Positions 35,598-46,617 of a stretch of DNA of 64,000 nt are shown here, piece by piece. The DNA lies in contig OY997593.1 of NCBI GenBank assembly GCA_963921825.1, positions 47,476,039-47,540,038 on the forward strand, written 5' to 3'. A model generated the notes under the pieces. That model was not told where the DNA came from, ran no database searches, and saw only the letters and a program-made list of their open reading frames with translations. Position 1 is the stretch's first letter, and every line of letters begins with the position of its first letter. The stretch is from Erodium maritimum (taxonomy: Eukaryota; Streptophyta; Magnoliopsida; Geraniales; Geraniaceae). The translations under genes and the position numbers were made by a program.

Positions 35598-35880
35598 CAC
35601 CCTAAACTTTTATTAATTCAGTTAGAGCACCCTAAATCTTTTTTGTATCACCTCAGTACCCTAAACTTTCATTAATTCTATTTTAGTACCCACTATTAAC
35701 ATTCCATCTGATTTTCCATCCAAAACAGATAAAATGACCATAATACTCTTCACTAACAACCAAATTTAGGGTAAATTTAATGGTGAGTACTAAAATGGAA
35801 TTAATGAAAGTTTATGGTACTGAGATGACACAAAAAAGATTTAAGATACTCTAAATAAATTAATGAAAATTTAGGGTACT
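35598..35880. mobile_element. Hairpin MITE-like inverted repeat
   Basis: Left arm 35598-35695 (CCTAAACTTT, CCTAAATCTTTTTTGT, CAGTACCCTAAACTTTCATT) pairs with the inverted right arm 35780-35880, leaving a loop of about 85 bp. Arms are about 85 percent alike by eye. There is no coding sequence, and the target duplication is not clear. Confidence 0.65.
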
Positions 35881-35905
35881 AATGTAACACAAAAAAATAT
35901 TTAGA

Positions 35906-38476
35906 GTATTTTTTTTATCAACAATTTTGTTTGAATTAAGTACCTTGCCTTTGAAGAAAAGGCAAGGAAGAGGACAAGTCCCAGTACAGTTCAAGTCCAA
36001 CAATATGGACTAAACACCCAACCTATTACATCACCAAACTAGTGCTGCCTAAAACCAAAACAAGTGCTGCAAAATATAAGTCCCAATCTAGTAAAGTACA
36101 ACCAACTAATTTAACCTCAACCAAAAAAAACCCTAGAAGCAAACATCAACCAGTTCAATTCTTCAGCATTCTCCAACGTGTCAAACCAGTACCCAAATGT
36201 CTTCAATCTTGGAAACTTATACCTCAAGGCCAACTGATACACCAAAGTTCCCAAACCCCAGTAAAGAGCAAAACAAAACATCTTAAACCAGTAGTGATCC
36301 AAGTGAATAGAAAAATTTTCTCAGCAAAACACTACAAGTCACCCCCGAAAAGGAAAGATCGGGAAACAACAAACCAGCCCCTCCCAAAATACCAGTCAGA
36401 TGGGCAAGTTGAAGGAAGAAAACACTCCACCTAAGTCAATTGACACAGAAAGGTGTAAAGTAATATACTACCCCCTCACAGCAACACAATAAGTGACAAG
36501 AAAATATAAGTGGCACACAATGACCTCACAACCTTACCACAATACCCAAATCACCCAACCTAACCATCCCAAACCCCCACAAAACAAGTGTTGTTAGGAA
36601 CCAATAAGCAAAGTACCAATGGAAGCCTTCTTCTTAAGTCTGCATACACTAGGATTTGAAACCCACATCAAAAAAGAGAAAGCAGAATCATTGTTGAATT
36701 TAGCCCACATCAATTGGGAAGATGTACTTTGGATGTGTTGAAAAATCTGCTCAGGGTCTTCAAGGACATTGTTAAAAATCACATTATTCCTTGCCAACCA
36801 AATTCTCCAAATTACTATAGAGCAGATGAAAGACCAGTGACTATGCCTAATACCAAGGGACTTACAAGAGATGAACCAGTCAGTAATGCATTCAGGAGTG
36901 GAAGTCTGTAAACCCCACCAAAAGAGACATTTGCACCAAATTATCCAAGAGTATCTACAGGATAAGAAGAGATGATCTAACTCTTCAGGGTCCTCATTGC
37001 AAAAAGGACACCAGATGTTACCAGAGTACAGAGCCCTAGCCAGTAAGAAACATCTTGTTGGCACAGCTTGCAAACACATCAACCAAGCAAAAGCAGCCAT
37101 CTTTGGAGGAAGGATTGGTTCCCATAATAAAGTTGGCCAATCAAGCTGGTGATCCTGATTATCATCCAACACTTTGTACATCTCTTTAACTGAGAAACCC
37201 CTCTGATCATACTTCCAAGCTACTTTGTCATCACCCTCAATGAGGGAATTTTGATTAACTATATCACACAAAATAGAGAATTGGTCAACCTCCCAGCCCC
37301 TCAGCTCTCTTCTGGATAAGAGAATCCAATCCCCATTGAACCAAAGTTGTGAAACTACAGTTCTCTTATGTGAACTAAGATGATAAAGTCTCTGAAAGGA
37401 ATACTTAAGAGCTATATCAGTTGCCCAACAATCATTCTAAAACTAAACAAAATTACCTGAGATCACCTCTCATTGCAACCCTATTGCCCCAAATGCATTA
37501 GCAAAATTGGGAGAGGCAAGTAATGAATCAATGTGTCTCAGAAATGATTGACCATTGTGCAGCATGAATTTTGATAGGTCCCAAGAGCTACAATCCCAAC
37601 CATATTTTGCACACAGTAATTGCTTCCAAAGAGAGTCCCTCTCCAACGCAAATCTCCACCACCATCTATCAAGGAGAGCTTTATTCATAATGTGTAGATT
37701 CTTGATACCTAAACCTCCCTTGTTCTTTGGTCTACAAATGAGATTCCACCTAACTTTGTGTAATACTTTCTTGGACACTGTCCCATTCCGGAGAAATCTC
37801 CTTTCCCATTGATCCATCTCCTTGATGACCCCAGGGGAGCTTTGTATAATGACATGTAATAAAGAGGTAGTGAGCTGAGGGAAGATTTGATTAAGGTAAT
37901 CCTACCCCCAAAGGATCTATGCTTAGCTTGCCACAGACTAAGCCTATTCTTAAACTTCCTTATCACAGGTTCCCAAGTCTTCTTTCTCCTGGGATTGGCT
38001 CCTAATTGGAAGCCAAGATAATCAAAAGGGAGATCCATGGATGAACACCCCAATATCTCAGTGATCTGAGCAGAGTTGACAGAATTAGCATTCAATAGTA
38101 GTACTTTAGACTTTTGGAAGTTGATCTTTAAGCCAGTGGCTCTTTGGAGACAGGTGAGGGTATGCTTTAGATTAATGGCATGTTGAATCCCAGCTTTGAT
38201 GAAAATAAGTGTATCATCAGCAAATTGAAGATGTGAAATACTGGGACCTTGATCATTGCATTGAACCTCAAAAAACATATATGTTGCAGCACCTTTCTCC
38301 ATGAGTTGATGAAGGCATTCAGCAACCAATGCAAAGAGTAGAGGGGACAGAGAGCATCCTTGCCTCAAACCTCTAAGCAAAGGAAAGTCAGGAGAAGGAG
38401 AGTCATTGATGAGGACTGAGGAGTAAGCACTGATGTAAATTTTGATCCAAGAGATCCATTTCTCACTAAATCCCAT
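35906..38476 (-). mobile_element. 5'-truncated LINE (RT and zf-RVT, no RNase H seen)
   Basis: The minus-sense 5' break is at about 38476 inside the RT domain, and the 3' end is at a GTTGATAAAAAAAA terminus (35905-35915). The 3' untranslated part (36590-35906) is about 680 bp. The 3' terminus is of the GATAAAA type, different from the TTTCGCTC type at 48 kb. No target duplication was recognised. Confidence 0.85.
36594..38476 (-). pseudogene. LINE ORF2, RT to zf-RVT, three pieces
   Basis: Piece 1 (38476-37709) contains LLRGLRQGCSLSPLLFAL, the catalytic FADD (38213-38224) in LQFADDTLIF, and GLKINFQKSK. Piece 2 (37817-37470) has WERRFLRNG, the CRPKNKGGLGIKNLHIMN block and RWWWRFA. Piece 3 (37271-36594) has the finger CPFCNEDPEELDHLFLSC. 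Frameshifts lie near 37780 and 37440. The first RT motifs and the endonuclease are missing through 5' truncation, as is usual for target-primed reverse transcription. It ends with a Lys-rich tail, with no RNase H. Less degraded than the LINE at 1-3034. Confidence 0.88.
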
Positions 38477-38789
38477 AGTCTTGAGTAAAATAAATAAGTA
38501 TTCTAAATAAAATATGAAAGATTTAACATACTCGGATGGAATTATACCTAAAACAAATGACTTGCCCCTTTAATCCTTGACAACAAACTTACCAACCGTA
38601 ACATATATGCTACAGTTAAAAGATCAAACTTAAAACTAATCGAGCATTCTCACTAGGGGAAATATTAGTACCATTTATATACCAATGTTTACTTTTTCAA
38701 CAAATTAAATACTTAAATTTGGGTACATGAGACCATGATTTGAAACCTAACAAGTATTTCGGTTAGATATTTTGTACCTTTCCTCCAAA
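38477..38789. other. AT-rich spacer
   Basis: No supported feature seen. Confidence 0.4.
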
Positions 38790-38804
38790 AGAAATTGGAG
38801 TTTT

Positions 38805-39221
38805 TTTTAAACGGGAAAGAAGTCGTATTACGATAAAATCGTGCTTACAAGGAAGGACCTAACAGTCCCGGGTCGTAGCCCGTTGGGCGCACATGGTTCC
38901 ATACATATAGTCTGCTTTGATTCACGGATCCAAACTTAGGAGTGCCTCGATCCAACGTTACAAAAAAAATAATAAACCAAATTCCTAAACTTATTGAGCC
39001 ACATGATTATTCGAACTAAAACAGCGAAACCTACTAGAGAATTTATCTTTTGTGCAGAATTCCCGAGATCTCCCTGCTGCAAAAGCTTGTTCGGGGTTGA
39101 GAGTCCCGAAGTTGGGTGCCTGTGAAGTAGGTCCCGAACTCCCGTTCCTCCTCTCGGATCCCAGATCCATCTAGGAAGCAGACCCATGCCGGCGAGTGGT
39201 GACCCTGGGGCGATAGGCCGG
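38805..39221 (-). mobile_element. 417-bp retroposon with 15-bp target duplication
   Basis: Flanked by the perfect duplication AGAAATTGGAGTTTT at 38790-38804 and 39222-39236. The T-run at the left edge is the poly-A tail of a minus-strand insertion. One 83-codon frame (39187-38936) has no recognised domain. It could be a 5'-truncated LINE derivative or a retrocopy of a host transcript; no pol III A/B boxes are evident, so a SINE is less likely. Confidence 0.85.
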
Positions 39222-39244
39222 AGAAATTGGAGTTTTATTGTGAG

Positions 39245-40815
39245 GGTTAGATACTTTTATATATCATTTTTATTTGTTCACAAACTTTAAAGTCTTACAT
39301 TTTCAAAATGATTAATTTTATACTTTTTTGTTCGGTTTATTAATTTTTTTTATTTAAGTTAAAAAACTAATAGAATAATAATGTAAAAAGATTGTTTTAT
39401 CTTTTTACCTTTCAAAGTAAGTATCTTTATCAGTTAACCATCCTAACCCTTTTCATCTTCTTTTTTTTTTGGATAAGCAACCCCTTTTCATCTTAATTTC
39501 TTAAATAATTCATAATTATTTAATAACTTTATTTTATTTTAAAAAAATCATTATAATTTTTAATATTCCTTTTAAAATTTCTTAATTTTTCATTTTTATT
39601 ATTTACTCTTTTTAAACTTTTCTATGTATACTTTTTCAATTGGTTTACATACCTTTAAATTTTAATAAACTCATTAACTATAATTCTAGAATTTTCTGTG
39701 GTCCCGGCACAACTTCACCGGAGCTCCATCATAGTCTCTCCATCGTCTTGGTCACTTTCATGCATCTGTGTATTCCATGAACTGAAACTAAAAATCGTAT
39801 CCCATGAAGCCGAAACTAAAAATCTAACTTAAAATTGGAGATATTGATGAACTTCAACTGATGACGAACTTGATGAATCACGGATACTAGAGAATAATCC
39901 TCAATCATTTCTTGAACAAGAGAAACTACACAGACACCAACCACAACAACTCCCACAAAAATACCAAATCTCAATCTTGCTCAACGCAAATTAGCAGACC
40001 CAAATCACATATCTTAGAAACCAAAAATAACAAAAAGAACAAAAATCAATAAAGAGGAATGGAGCAAGAGACTTCTTGAAAATATCGAATTTGTTGAGAG
40101 GGAGAAAAAGATTAACGAACATTTGTCTGTGCTATCAACGCGGATGAGCTACGAGGGACGGCAGGTCTGGCACAAATACGAAGGCCTCGCCGCCGCCGTC
40201 GCGCACCACCGTCAGATTTCCATGCAACATCGTCGGTTTACAAAGAGTTCGTTCTCGTGAAATCGTCACCGCATTCAAATCGAAGCTCACAAACAATCTA
40301 GACGGCCTGATCCACCTCGCCTCGTCTCGCCGGAGACCAGAGGTGTAGAGCTCACATGAGGAGTCAAATCTACTACAACTCTATGGTCTCGCAAGGAGGT
40401 TCTTCTCGATGTGGACTCCTTCATCTCTAGCGTCGTCGCCCCTTTATTTTCGACATCGCCGCTTCATCTCTATTGTTGTTTTCGCTCACATGAGGAGGAG
40501 TTGGATTTGTGGTAGGTCTAGGTATGCGTTGACACTATCGGGGTGATGTAAGATTTGAGGATGAGAATGGGGTTAATAATGTAGGATATGAGGAGATGGT
40601 TTAAATTTGAGGTTTCTAGGTTATATGTGTGTGAAATATTTAAATCTAAGGTTAGATTAATAATTAATAAATTTATTTCCGGTTTTTACTATTAATGAAG
40701 GAGGACATAATGGTAATGTTCCTTGTAAAATTCATATGGTTAAATCTGTAAAAGAAAATCGCCATTTTAGGTTTGTAGACAAATAAAAAGGATACCAAAA
40801 GATATTTAACTCTTA
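39245..40815. mobile_element. Possible non-autonomous TIR element
   Basis: Bases 39245-39290 (ATACTTTTATATATCATT, TTTATTTGTTCACAAAC) match the inverse of 40770-40815 with several mismatches. The interior is AT-rich except for a GC-rich block at 40130-40500 without a recognised protein. It could be a MULE-like element with captured sequence. The target duplication is not clear. Confidence 0.4.
39460..39481 (-). mobile_element. 22-bp remnant retroposition with 13-bp duplication
   Basis: CCCTTTTCATCTT at 39447-39459 recurs at 39482-39494. The 22 bp between them read, in minus sense, GTTGCTTATCC followed by an A-run. This looks like the last dozen bases plus tail of a LINE cDNA. Confidence 0.65.
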
Positions 40816-40819
40816 TTTT

Positions 40820-41189
40820 TATTTTTTTACAAATGACATCCTGTTATTTTTTTCTGTTTGAAAAATGTGGTATAACATGGGTTTTCGAGGAGTAATAGTA
40901 GAGAAGATGTGAGGATTGACCCGTTTGGGTACCCAAACGACAATATTTGTGTCTCTTATTCTAAAGAAAGTAATAATTCACAAAAGTACTCAATATTTTA
41001 TTTGTTGTTCTTGTATAAGTAAAGTGATAGTATATTAACTCGATTATGTTCTCGTCTATAACATAATAGAATAAATACATAAGCAAATATGTTCACAACT
41101 TAAAGCCAGATACATTAACAACTAAAAAAGAAAGATGTGAACTATAACATTAGTCTAAGGGGGTAAACTAACTCCTTCTCTTTCTAAAA
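40820..41189. other. AT-rich spacer
   Basis: No supported feature seen. Confidence 0.4.
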
Positions 41190-43530
41190 CCTAACAGGGC
41201 TTGATATTAAAAGTGGTTGAGATTATTGTAAAGCCTCAAGTCTAAAGGTTTGTATGGTAGATGATCTAGTTTTGGATCAGTTTAACAACTTAGAGGTTGA
41301 AATCAATCAGACAGTAACCTTTGACACAAATAGTGATGATGAGTTTATGGATCTTGATGAGGATCCTTCTATTGGACTGAATGAAATTTGCACTCATTTT
41401 TTTTGGAAGGCTAAGACAATAAATTAAAGATTCCAAGTTTTCAGACGAAAACAAGGAATAAGGCTGAAACCTCGAGTACAGAATTGAGTATGTCTACAAG
41501 GACAACTCAGAAAAACAATTACAATCCCACAAAGCAAGAACAGGTCTACCTACTCAAATAGACATTAAGCAACAACAACAGTTTCCCTACAAGCAGGAAA
41601 CGAGAGAACAAACTACCAGTGAACCTAACAGGGTCAGGCTAACCAAAAAACAAAGCCCAAAACAGGCCCTATAACCAGGGCAAAAGCCCAACCCAACAAT
41701 AAACAAAGAAGAACAGTAAAACCCTAAACAGAACCGATACCCCAAGCACCAAGCCTCCTCCAAAGCTCACCCAAATCCGCCGCCTGCTACCCACCGGACC
41801 CCAGATCGGACGCACCCCCATCCACACCAAGTAGTTCTTGAACCAAATGGAGAAGCCCCAACACGGCAGCCACCACCAGCTTGACCGCAAAACCCGACCA
41901 TAAACCCAAGAATGGTCTGGAACAGAAGAACTACTAGTCTGGAAGGAAGGTATCGAACCTTACCAGGTAGGTGAGCAGCACCCGCACCAAAAGTAGCCCT
42001 CGCATCCTTGCTCCGCGCCGAAAACGACACACCCTGAGGCCAGCACCACCAGGAGGAGACAGATCCATCAGATCCCCAACTCGCCCCCAGAAAAAGGCGA
42101 CGAGATCTGACGAATCGGGTGGAGGAACAACGATTAGAAGTCGGAACCAAGTCACAACGACCACCAATGAGTAGATCCGGCCGGTCTTTGCCAAGCACTG
42201 CTCAATTATCCATAGATAACTTGCCTAGGCCAAGACCAAGGCGATCCAGACGGAGAGTTTGACTCTCCCTTTCCTGATTTTCCACCGGCCAAAAACAGAA
42301 AAGTAGGAGGAGTCAAAGCAATGCGAAAATTAAACCGGAGGTCAGTAGAAAACGAAGAACTCGGTCACGACGAAGGGGGAAGAGCGGCGGCGAAGGTCTC
42401 GGCCTCAGAGAACAGATCTGAGGGAAAAAGGATGGGGGAAAGGGAGACCACCGCCGGCGACCACCATGGTCATGAAGACCAGTTGGGTCACCGGCGGGGG
42501 AGAACGGAAGGGAGCGGTGGCGAAGCTAGAAAGAAGGCGCTAGGGTTTCTAGAGAGAGGGCATAGGCTCTCTCTCTAGAACGCGTTATTACAAATCTGCA
42601 CTCATTTAGGTAATAGATCCACTTGACCAACTCGTGAGGATTTTCTTCTACTGGAAAATAAACTAAAAACTACACCATTTTGTCTTTTGAAGGTCTTGCC
42701 ATATTCTGGTTAAGAGATGGGGTTTTTAGCATTTATTGGGAATTCACAAGGCAATATTTCTCTCTGGTAGAAGAGTACTTCTAATGTGTCTTGGGTGAAA
42801 AAGTTAGATATTACTCTTTTGTGGGGAGGCACCTTCATTCCTCTCAATTTGGATTTGGATTTATACATCTTCAACATATATACTCCTCTTTTAGTGAAAG
42901 ATAGGTTGTACTTAGGGAATCCTAGGAACTAGAGTTGAGGATGTTGGGTCCTCATTTCATTTAGGTAAGTGATTTTAATGATAATTTTCATTATTCTGAG
43001 AAGACTGGGATGACTTCTTCTGCTATATGCATGCCTGCATCTCAAGCTTTTATCAATCTTGTTGGTCCTTTTGATCTACCTTTTATAATATACTTGGTTT
43101 GTCCCATCCTTTAAACCCTCAAGGTTACATAAAATTCTAGTATCTTGTAACTTATTTTCATTTTTCTTCCTTTTCACGGAATTTTCTACCAAGAAATATT
43201 TCTAATCGAATACCTCTTTTGTAGACTAATTTTACTGTCGATCGGGATTCCAAACCCTTCAAATTTATCAATGTTTGGTTGGTTCACAAAGATTTCTTTA
43301 AATATACAAAGGATTTTTGGACTTAATTATATGTGACTAGTGCTTCTCATTTTGTTCTTTGGTTCAAGTTGAAGGCTCTCAAAGATAATTTGAGGGAGTG
43401 GATTAAAAATATTTTTGGGCGTCTTGAAACTAGCATCAATGACATTTCTACTTACATCCATGTCTTGGATTATATTTTTGTAACTATCGGGTATTATGCC
43501 CTACGACAAGCCACACCGTGTAATATGTCA
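41190..43530 (+). pseudogene. Decayed LINE (ORF1 end and endonuclease), interrupted
   Basis: Plus-strand remnants flank the insertion at 41400-42591. Around 42965-43070 the sense reads SDFNDNFHYSEKTG, recalling the GDFN endonuclease motif with its Gly lost. Around 43345-43450 LKALKDNLREWIKNIFG matches the conserved linker between endonuclease and RT. Stops are frequent. RT itself is not seen; the similarity ends near 43530. Old and non-functional. Confidence 0.6.
41400..42591 (-). mobile_element. 1.2-kb non-autonomous retroposon with 16-bp duplication
   Basis: AAATTTGCACTCATTT (41384-41399) and AAATCTGCACTCATTT (42592-42607) flank the insert and differ at one base. The tail is the T-run at its left edge (the tip reads GCCTTCC plus oligo-A). 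The 5' end has the CTCTCTCTAGAAACCCTAG-type leader found in elements A, H and I. Minus-strand frames (42198-41669) are short and unlike known domains. It sits inside the older + strand LINE. Confidence 0.85.
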
Positions 43531-43539
43531 TTTGCAAGT

Positions 43540-43899
43540 CAATAATAGTTGACAAACTTTTTATTATCATTAAGTTGTAATGTTAGTGTAACTGTGAATA
43601 CACTACTTCCTATAAGGTATTGGGGAACATCTCCCCAATAGTGGAATGCTTTTAGATGAAGGACTGAGTCTATTTAATCGTCCCTAGACTTATCTGAGTG
43701 TCAGAGCTAGTGTGATGTTGATTAGAAGATCATGTAATATTGATCATGCATATAGAGATATGAGTCAACGTCATAGATGTCAAGGATTTTGACATTGGAC
43801 GACTCACCTTAAGAATACTCTATAGAACAGACAGATGAGTATTTCTCAACTACTTGTAAACCTTATTCCTAGGACCATGAAATCACCATATGATCTACA
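43540..43899. other. Possible eroded LTR-like sequence
   Basis: No coding signal. The composition and short phrases (ATGTCATTTGCAAGTC and similar) recall copia LTR interiors, but I see no termini, PBS or PPT. Confidence 0.2.
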
Positions 43900-44526
43900 T
43901 GATGTTGATTCATGTTTTTTTTAATCTGCGAAGTTTTATAGAACCCTCAAAACTAGAAAAGGTTAAGGTAGTCTACCCAGAGTACACTCGGAAACTAAAA
44001 AAATGGACCAACACGAAAGTCTTGTTAACTAGACAACAAATAGTAAAGAACCTCAACACTACTGAAAAATAGCACACTAACAGCATGAACCTCAAACCCG
44101 TCATGGACAAAATAGATCACAAAAGAATAGATCCCTCAAACGAACCTAACCTTTGGGACGAATGGAACTCCTACAAAGAGAGGATACCTTGGCCACTCCG
44201 AGGACTTCACATCACCAAACTCCCTATAACACCAAATCCCCCACTTCCAAAGTTATTGGCTGAAACCTAACCAGAACTTGCCCTATTACCGTGGCCAGGC
44301 CAATAAAAATCAAATCGATTCAAGCCAGCCAGATCTCCCTTAAAAACCAAAGCACACAAGGGATTCCAAATCCTCTTTAACCTCCCACTAATAAGACACA
44401 TACACGATCAAAACTTGAACCAAACTACCCCCACGCACCCTGAAGATCCTCCTTTAGACATCGAAATCGCTCCCTGAACGAACCAAGAGAGGATACTCCT
44501 TAGAGAGCAAATATTGTATCATTCCC

Positions 44527-46016
44527 TTAATTGAGTACAAGGTGCCTCTCCTCCTCCAAGTCATAGACGATCGACTCTGTTCTACAAACCCAGGGGTTTA
44601 ATACAACATCTAATTGCGCTAGTTGATCGCGAAGCAGCGACCCCGACGCCTTGGATTTAAAACCGTATTTTTGGCAGAAGGACTGAACCTTTTTAACGTC
44701 CGACCCACCTATCAACCCAAGGCCTTACCCAAAGGTGTCTTCTACAATTGATTGGTCTATGACCCCTCTTTGATCACCCGAATAGATGGATTCGCAAACT
44801 ACTTTCTTCTTCCTCTTTGGTTGCGGTATCACTGACACCGCCTCCTTTAACTTTGTTCGCTTACTCAACAATATTGCAGACCCCTCGAGTCTCTCCTTTT
44901 CTGACCTAGAGTCTTCTACCTGCCTTAGTATAGCACTGGTCATGCATTCATTTCCTACTACTATTGAGCTACCCACCCTCTCTAAGACTTGGTCATTTGA
45001 TGGAGATGGCCCCAAATTTGGCGAACCCACCTTTGAGCTTGAGGGTTCCATCATATGTGATGACACAATAGGTTGTCAGGTTACCAGGACCTGATTTTGG
45101 TCAACTTGGGAAATTTGGATTTAATACATAATCCTCCCAACATTGGCCTCGACCTGCAGTCGTTGTGGTAACCAAAGGGACACCCTTATCAACACGGAAG
45201 CATGTTCCATTCAAACCCGTGCAAGATTCTGGATGTACCAACACCGTATCTCCTATCCAGTCCACAACTAATTCTAGTGACTCTTTGCACCATCCCTGAG
45301 TCGGGACTCCCTACAACCTCAACTAGCAAAAACTCCTTCATTGCTCAACAGGTCCTCCTTTCCGAGACTCGTCATCATCCACTACAAAAGCCAACACCAC
45401 CTGGTTTCCACCATACTTTCCTCAAACCCTTATTTTCACATGTCACTAGAACCACCTTGTTCCCCAAATGCCGAATTTTCAGATCAAGAACATCCTGACG
45501 GACATATAAAAAAACACCCTGGCGAGCTAGTTCTTCCTGGATTGCTGCAGATGTAGTGTTAAAGTGAAGCACTCCTAACTAGCTCGAGACAGTAGCCTTT
45601 TACAATTGCTGGTTCACTTGCAGGGTACAAGATTTCACCACCGAGTTTCTACCTTTCACTTGTTGCGATCTAGGATAGCGATCCCCAACCTATCATATCT
45701 ACACGAACCCACGAAAACGGGTTTGCACCACGAATAAAGAATGATTTCCCAATTTTGAATCATTGATCAAACGGACCACCGCACCCAAATCTGTCCCCGG
45801 GGTGAACCAGAAAAACTTCCTCTCTGATTTTGGGTTCCGGGGAAGTTGAACGTCCGTGACTTTTCCCACCACAGCGAAAATCGATCGGAATCCTTCTTTC
45901 ATTGTACCCTTTGGTAAATGCAGAACGAAACACGGTCCGAGACCAACCCTTCTTACCTCGCCTGAATGTGTGCTTCGACTCCAATAGGTTCCTTCCTGCC
46001 AAAATTCGTAAAGCAT
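44527..46016 (-). pseudogene. LINE ORF1 with N-terminal RRM, broken
   Basis: The RRM-like part (46016-45699) reads CFVLHLPKGTMKEGFRSIF, then VGKVTDVQLPRN and ERKFFWFTPGT, then LINDSKLGNHSLFVVQ. These fit RNP2/RNP1-like strands as in BNR-type plant LINEs, whose ORF1 binds RNA through an RRM instead of a CCHC knuckle. A second piece (45572-45375) has QEELARQGVFLYVRQDVLDL. The C-terminal pieces (45066-44725, 44715-44527) are Ser-rich with a basic PKRKKKVV likely to act as nuclear signal. Three frame breaks separate them. In a working element it would coat the LINE RNA. Confidence 0.7.
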
Positions 46017-46077
46017 GGCCGAACTCTACATCCCCACTCTACTCCGACGTTGTCCTTGTTGCTTGAATCATTGCATG

Positions 46078-46516
46078 CTCCACCTATGCAGTCGAGAGTA
46101 CCAACGACCTGACAAAACCCCTGCGTTGCGACGTCTCCTCCTCGTTACCAGAGACGAAGCCATAATCGTTGGCGATCGAAGAGCCTTTTGGTAATGAACG
46201 GTGATGTGTTCTTCTCTGTTACCTTATTCCTTGTCCGCTCCACCTATGCAACTGATAGAACCACCTACTTGACAAAGCCCCACGTTGTGACTCCCCTTCC
46301 TCCTTACAAGAAGACGAAGCCATTACCACCGACGATTAAAGAGCCTTGTCGATAACGAACAGTGTTGTGTTCTTCTCTATTACCTTATTCCGATCCTACT
46401 CCACCTGTATAGTCGAGAGTACCACCGACCTTACAAAACCCCTGCACTGAAGTACCCTAGAAGACGAGGCCATAAACGTCGACGATCGAAAAGCCTTGTC
46501 GATAACGAACGTTGGG
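46078..46516 (-). repeat. 160-161-bp tandem repeat, about 2.7 copies
   Basis: Units begin at 46078, 46238 and 46399 (CTCCACCTATGCA...), 85-90 percent alike by eye, the last one truncated. They lie in the leader upstream of the RRM-type ORF1. Confidence 0.88.
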
Positions 46517-46617
46517 GATTTGGAAAAAAAAGGCCCGTGAGTAGCGCATTCTCCCGTAGACACTATTAGCTACTAATTATTCATTAATCTAATTTTGAGT
46601 GATGTTCATTTATGTCT

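Larger units (their letters stand above)
43918..46599 (-). mobile_element. ORF1-only LINE with RRM domain (element D)
   Basis: The minus-sense 3' end is oligo-A at 43915-43922. ORF1 pieces lie between 46016 and 44527, followed by about 600 bp of non-coding 3' sequence with no endonuclease or RT. The probable duplication is TGATGTTGATTCATGTTT (43900-43917) against TGATGTTCATTTATGTCT (46600-46617), 15 of 18 identical, which suggests an old insertion. Confidence 0.65.

Noticed and set aside
36042..36434. 130-codon Lys-rich plus-strand frame
   Set aside because: Antisense to the 3' untranslated region of the LINE at 35906-38476; composition reflects AT-rich sequence.
43540..43899. Confident copia LTR call
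   Set aside because: Only vague composition similarity; no termini or internal sequence, so kept as unassigned.
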